A stretch of DNA of 8,119 nucleotides, taken from Ignavibacteriales bacterium. GTDB taxonomy: Bacteria; Bacteroidota; Ignavibacteria; UBA10030. Each line of letters opens with the position of its first letter. Positions within the stretch are counted from its first letter, which is position 1. This document shows positions 5,770 through 8,119 of this stretch, in pieces. Location of the stretch: contig JACQPU010000172.1 of assembly GCA_016207365.1 (NCBI GenBank), forward strand, positions 1 through 8,119, given 5' to 3'. The notes beneath the pieces are model-generated. The model ran no database searches. It had not been told where the DNA came from and saw only the letters and a list, made by a program, of their open reading frames with translations. Position numbers and translations under genes: made by a program.

Positions 5770-7371
5770 ATGAATTCCAGCAACCGGGATTCGCGATTCG
5801 ATCTGTGGTCAACCCGCGAAGCGGCCAACGTTTCGTTCCCCTACCTGCTGTTTGTTTTCGCCCTCGTTTCCGCGGGCCTTCTGGCCGTCATCAGGCTGGC
5901 CGATTGGTGGTTCAGAACCGAGCACGTGGCTGATACCGGCTTCTTTGTACTGCTTTCCCTGGCCTTCTGGTACGGCATCGGAAGGATTCTCGTCGGTTGG
6001 TTCAATTACCTTGGCATTAGGAAGCCGCAGAAGCGAGACGCACCTCCGGGAGTGCGAGTAGCGATTTTCACGACCAGCTCTCCGGGGGAGCCTCTGGCCA
6101 TGTTCGAGAAGACACTCGCGGCTTGCAGAAAGATCAGATACCCGCACACAACGTATCTCCTTGACGACACTAAAGATCCGCGATTTCGCGAAGTAGCCGA
6201 GCGGCATGGCGCTGTATGGCTGGAGCTTGTGGGCATCCCGGGCGCAAAAGCGGGAAAAATCAACAAAGCTCTTTCGATGACAACGGAAGACTTTATCCTT
6301 GTGCTTGACCCGGACCACATACCGTTCCCCGATTTTCTGGATCACGTTCTTGGACACTTTGCCGATGAGCGAACAGGCTTTGTGCAGGTATGTCAGGCAT
6401 ACTACAATCAGTCGCGTTCATTTGTGGCCTGTGGAGCTGCCGAACAGACATATGGATTCTATGGTCCGATTCTCATGGGGATGTTTGGGCATCACAGCAG
6501 TCTTGCCATCGGCGCGAACTGCACGTTTCGTCGAACTGCGCTCGAGTCCATTGGCGGGCACGGAATCGGCCTAGCCGAGGACATGGTCACCGCAATCCGT
6601 CTCCATGCCGCTGGTTGGCATTCGGTGTACATTCCGATCGTTGTCAGTCGCGGACTGGTACCGGAAGATCTCGGCTCATTTTTCAAGCAGCAATTGAAAT
6701 GGTCCCGCGGAGTATATGAGATCCTTTTTTCCGAGTTGCCCGTCGTGTGGCGCTCGCTGCGATGGCGTCAGCGCCTGTCGTATTTTCTGCTCGGGACTTA
6801 CTATCTCTGTGGTGTCACAACGTTCATCTATCTTCTCATTCCCTACTGCTATCTTTGGTTCGGGTTTCAACCCGCGTCCATGCCCTTTGCGCAATTCCTG
6901 ACAATGGTCGGACCTGTCGGACTGACGGGGATTATTCTCTACCTTGCCGTCCAGCGTTCGCTCTGCCACCCTGAATTGGAGCGCGGCCTTCACTGGCGAA
7001 GCCTGATGCTCAAGATCGGATGCTGGCCCATTTATTTCCTGGGAACGATCCTCTCCATCACCCGCACGAATATTCCTTATATTCCAACATCCAAGGAAGC
7101 GAAGCGCGGGGAGTTCTTTCGCCTCGCGTGGCCTCATCTTGCCGTGTGCCTCACGTATTGTATTACCGTAGGAAAGGTCGCATATGAACGGATATTTATC
7201 GTGCCGGAGGAGATTCTTGTGCTCAGTACGGAAGTGGTGTGGGGAATGGTGGCGTTTGCAACCATGACTATCGTGTTTTCTCTTGGAATTTTGTATGCCG
7301 CATGGAAGGCGCGGGATCTTCCACAAGGATCGGCCTGGGATGCTGTGCCCGACTCATTGGTAGGGCCATGA
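5770..7371 (+). CDS. Processive family 2 beta-glycosyltransferase (cellulose-synthase-like)
   Basis: 533-aa inner-membrane synthase. Two N-terminal helices (about 24-45 and 57-80) precede a cytosolic GT-A domain (about 94-325). Its catalytic motifs are in order: DD at 132-133, KAGKINKAL at 160-168, DPDH at 180-183 (metal-binding DxD, D180 and D182), GANCTFRR at 248-255, ED at 270-271 (catalytic base) and QQLKW at 307-311, corresponding to QxxRW. About five hydrophobic segments follow, at roughly 337-366, 376-394, 414-431, 455-472 and 486-511, and would form the glycan channel. It lacks the C-terminal PilZ domain of BcsA (usual BcsA length is 700 aa or more), and the Arg of QxxRW is Lys. The start lies 1 bp after the barrel gene's stop with no SD site, so reinitiation is likely. 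Its stop overlaps the hydrolase start (ATGA). It should make a beta-linked glycan from a UDP- or GDP-sugar; which one is not readable. Confidence 0.9.
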   Translation: MNSSNRDSRFDLWSTREAANVSFPYLLFVFALVSAGLLAVIRLADWWFRTEHVADTGFFVLLSLAFWYGIGRILVGWFNYLGIRKPQKRDAPPGVRVAIFTTSSPGEPLAMFEKTLAACRKIRYPHTTYLLDDTKDPRFREVAERHGAVWLELVGIPGAKAGKINKALSMTTEDFILVLDPDHIPFPDFLDHVLGHFADERTGFVQVCQAYYNQSRSFVACGAAEQTYGFYGPILMGMFGHHSSLAIGANCTFRRTALESIGGHGIGLAEDMVTAIRLHAAGWHSVYIPIVVSRGLVPEDLGSFFKQQLKWSRGVYEILFSELPVVWRSLRWRQRLSYFLLGTYYLCGVTTFIYLLIPYCYLWFGFQPASMPFAQFLTMVGPVGLTGIILYLAVQRSLCHPELERGLHWRSLMLKIGCWPIYFLGTILSITRTNIPYIPTSKEAKRGEFFRLAWPHLAVCLTYCITVGKVAYERIFIVPEEILVLSTEVVWGMVAFATMTIVFSLGILYAAWKARDLPQGSAWDAVPDSLVGP

Positions 7372-8119
7372 AACGATCTCATCGACTGACAGTTGTAGTG
7401 GTCTCACTGACCGGCGTGGTGTTGTTCTTTCTTCTGCTCACGGGGCTCAGCAGAAAAGGAGAAGGTCCGCTTGCAAGAGTTCTTGAGGACATCGGAGTTT
7501 TCGTGAGCAACGTTGAAAACACGGTGACGGGTTATTTTCGCGGCCCCGGACGGTCATCACGTCTTCTTTGGCTCGAGCCCCTTCGACAGAGCGTCGATTC
7601 GCTTCGCCACCCTCCTCAGATCCTGCTGGGTGCGTACGACAGCGGGCTTCCATCATCCCTCGACGGGGTTGCAAAGCTTGAATCAAGTCTCAACACCACA
7701 TTTCCGCTCGTTCATATTTACTCAGCGTGGGGTGACCGGCCGGAGCAGCAGTTTCCCGCGCGGGTTCTGAACGCGATCTGGAATCTTGGCTCCATTCCCG
7801 TACTCACCTGGGAACCGTGGCTGACCGATTTCGAGAACGTGAATCATCCCCACTTGCCGTTGAGAACGGAGCGGGACCGGGGTGGTTTCGGGGCTATTAC
7901 CCGTGGGGATTACGACTTTTACATCGACGCGTGGGCATCCGAGGCGGCGGCTTTCAAACATCCGATGTTTCTCAGGTTCGCTCATGAAATGAACGACCCG
8001 TACCGCTATCCCTGGGGACCGCATAACAATTCTGTTGTTGATTTTCTGGAGGCGTGGCGACATGTTTATCAGAGGTTTCAGCAGGCCGGAGCAAGAAATG
8101 TGCTTTGGGTGTGGTCCCC
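7368..8119 (+). CDS. GH26-type glycoside hydrolase, membrane-anchored (C-terminus cut by window edge)
   Basis: 250 full codons are visible. After a short basic start (KRSHR) there is a hydrophobic segment at 8-27, either an uncleaved signal anchor or a signal peptide. The TIM-barrel region begins near 84 (ILLGAYDSG). It continues with IPVLTWEPW (143-151) and FLRFAHEMND (201-210), followed by YPWG (214-217) and NVLWVWSP (244-251). HEMN with YPWG and a later VW-SP strand is the hallmark of GH26, whose acid/base is the Glu of HEMN (E207). The nucleophile should lie past the edge. GH26 members cleave beta-mannan, beta-1,3-xylan or mixed-linkage beta-glucan. The ATG overlaps the synthase stop by 4 bp (ATGA), so both are translated together. 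By analogy with BcsZ it would trim the polymer made by the synthase. Family assignment rests on recalled motifs over a partial sequence. Confidence 0.82.
   Translation, partial: MKRSHRLTVVVVSLTGVVLFFLLLTGLSRKGEGPLARVLEDIGVFVSNVENTVTGYFRGPGRSSRLLWLEPLRQSVDSLRHPPQILLGAYDSGLPSSLDGVAKLESSLNTTFPLVHIYSAWGDRPEQQFPARVLNAIWNLGSIPVLTWEPWLTDFENVNHPHLPLRTERDRGGFGAITRGDYDFYIDAWASEAAAFKHPMFLRFAHEMNDPYRYPWGPHNNSVVDFLEAWRHVYQRFQQAGARNVLWVWS

Noticed and set aside
5809..6357. Antisense open frame of 182 aa over the N-terminal half of the glycosyltransferase
   Set aside because: Shadow of the coding frame; the peptide shows no recognisable motif.
6676..7326. Antisense open frame of 216 aa inside the glycosyltransferase gene
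   Set aside because: It mirrors a gene with clear catalytic motifs, is rich in His/Arg/Pro with no domain pattern, and has no RBS or partner.
5770..7371. Naming the synthase bcsA (cellulose)
   Set aside because: No PilZ domain, altered QxxRW, GH26 rather than GH8 partner, and no BcsB-like gene in view.

Overview
The window looks like a chromosomal segment of a Gram-negative bacterium with moderate GC. An outer-membrane-type TPR/beta-barrel protein sits beside an inner-membrane polysaccharide synthase, which implies two membranes. Shine-Dalgarno sites are used only in part: there are good ones before the 1779 and 2723 starts, and none before 3593, 3914 or 5770. With a DUF2277 gene and AT-rich tandem spacer repeats, this would fit the Bacteroidota/Chlorobi/Ignavibacteria or Acidobacteria neighbourhood, but the phylum is a low-confidence inference. 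No phage, IS, CRISPR, tRNA or rRNA was seen.

Left block (1-2432, minus strand). Three genes form a compact operon read right to left: a LysE/RhtB-type membrane exporter, a HisC-like PLP aminotransferase, and a CDP-alcohol phosphatidyltransferase cut by the left edge. The last two overlap by 4 bp (ATGA). No histidine-biosynthesis gene is visible, so the aminotransferase more likely serves the phosphatidyltransferase pathway, perhaps an amino-bearing lipid or phosphonate head group.

Middle (2433-3913). A divergent spacer of about 290 bp carries a cluster of TGACA/TGTCA half-sites that looks like an operator. It is followed by a plus-strand SAM methyltransferase related to the metal-dependent sugar O-methyltransferases (MycE/TylE type). 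A spacer with two degenerate tandem repeats (a 7-mer and a 9-mer) leads to a small DUF2277 gene and then a clean 8-bp hairpin.

Right block (3914-8119, plus strand). Four tightly packed genes form a probable polysaccharide synthesis and export operon: a four-helix membrane protein, a secreted TPR plus beta-barrel protein, a family 2 processive beta-glycosyltransferase, and a membrane-anchored GH26-type glycoside hydrolase cut by the right edge. The expected division of labour is that the synthase polymerises and translocates a beta-glycan across the inner membrane, the TPR/barrel protein carries it through periplasm and outer membrane, and the hydrolase trims it. This parallels BcsA/BcsC/BcsZ of cellulose systems. 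However, the hydrolase family, the missing PilZ domain and an altered QxxRW motif argue that it is not an ordinary cellulose operon. This is the most interesting part of the window.
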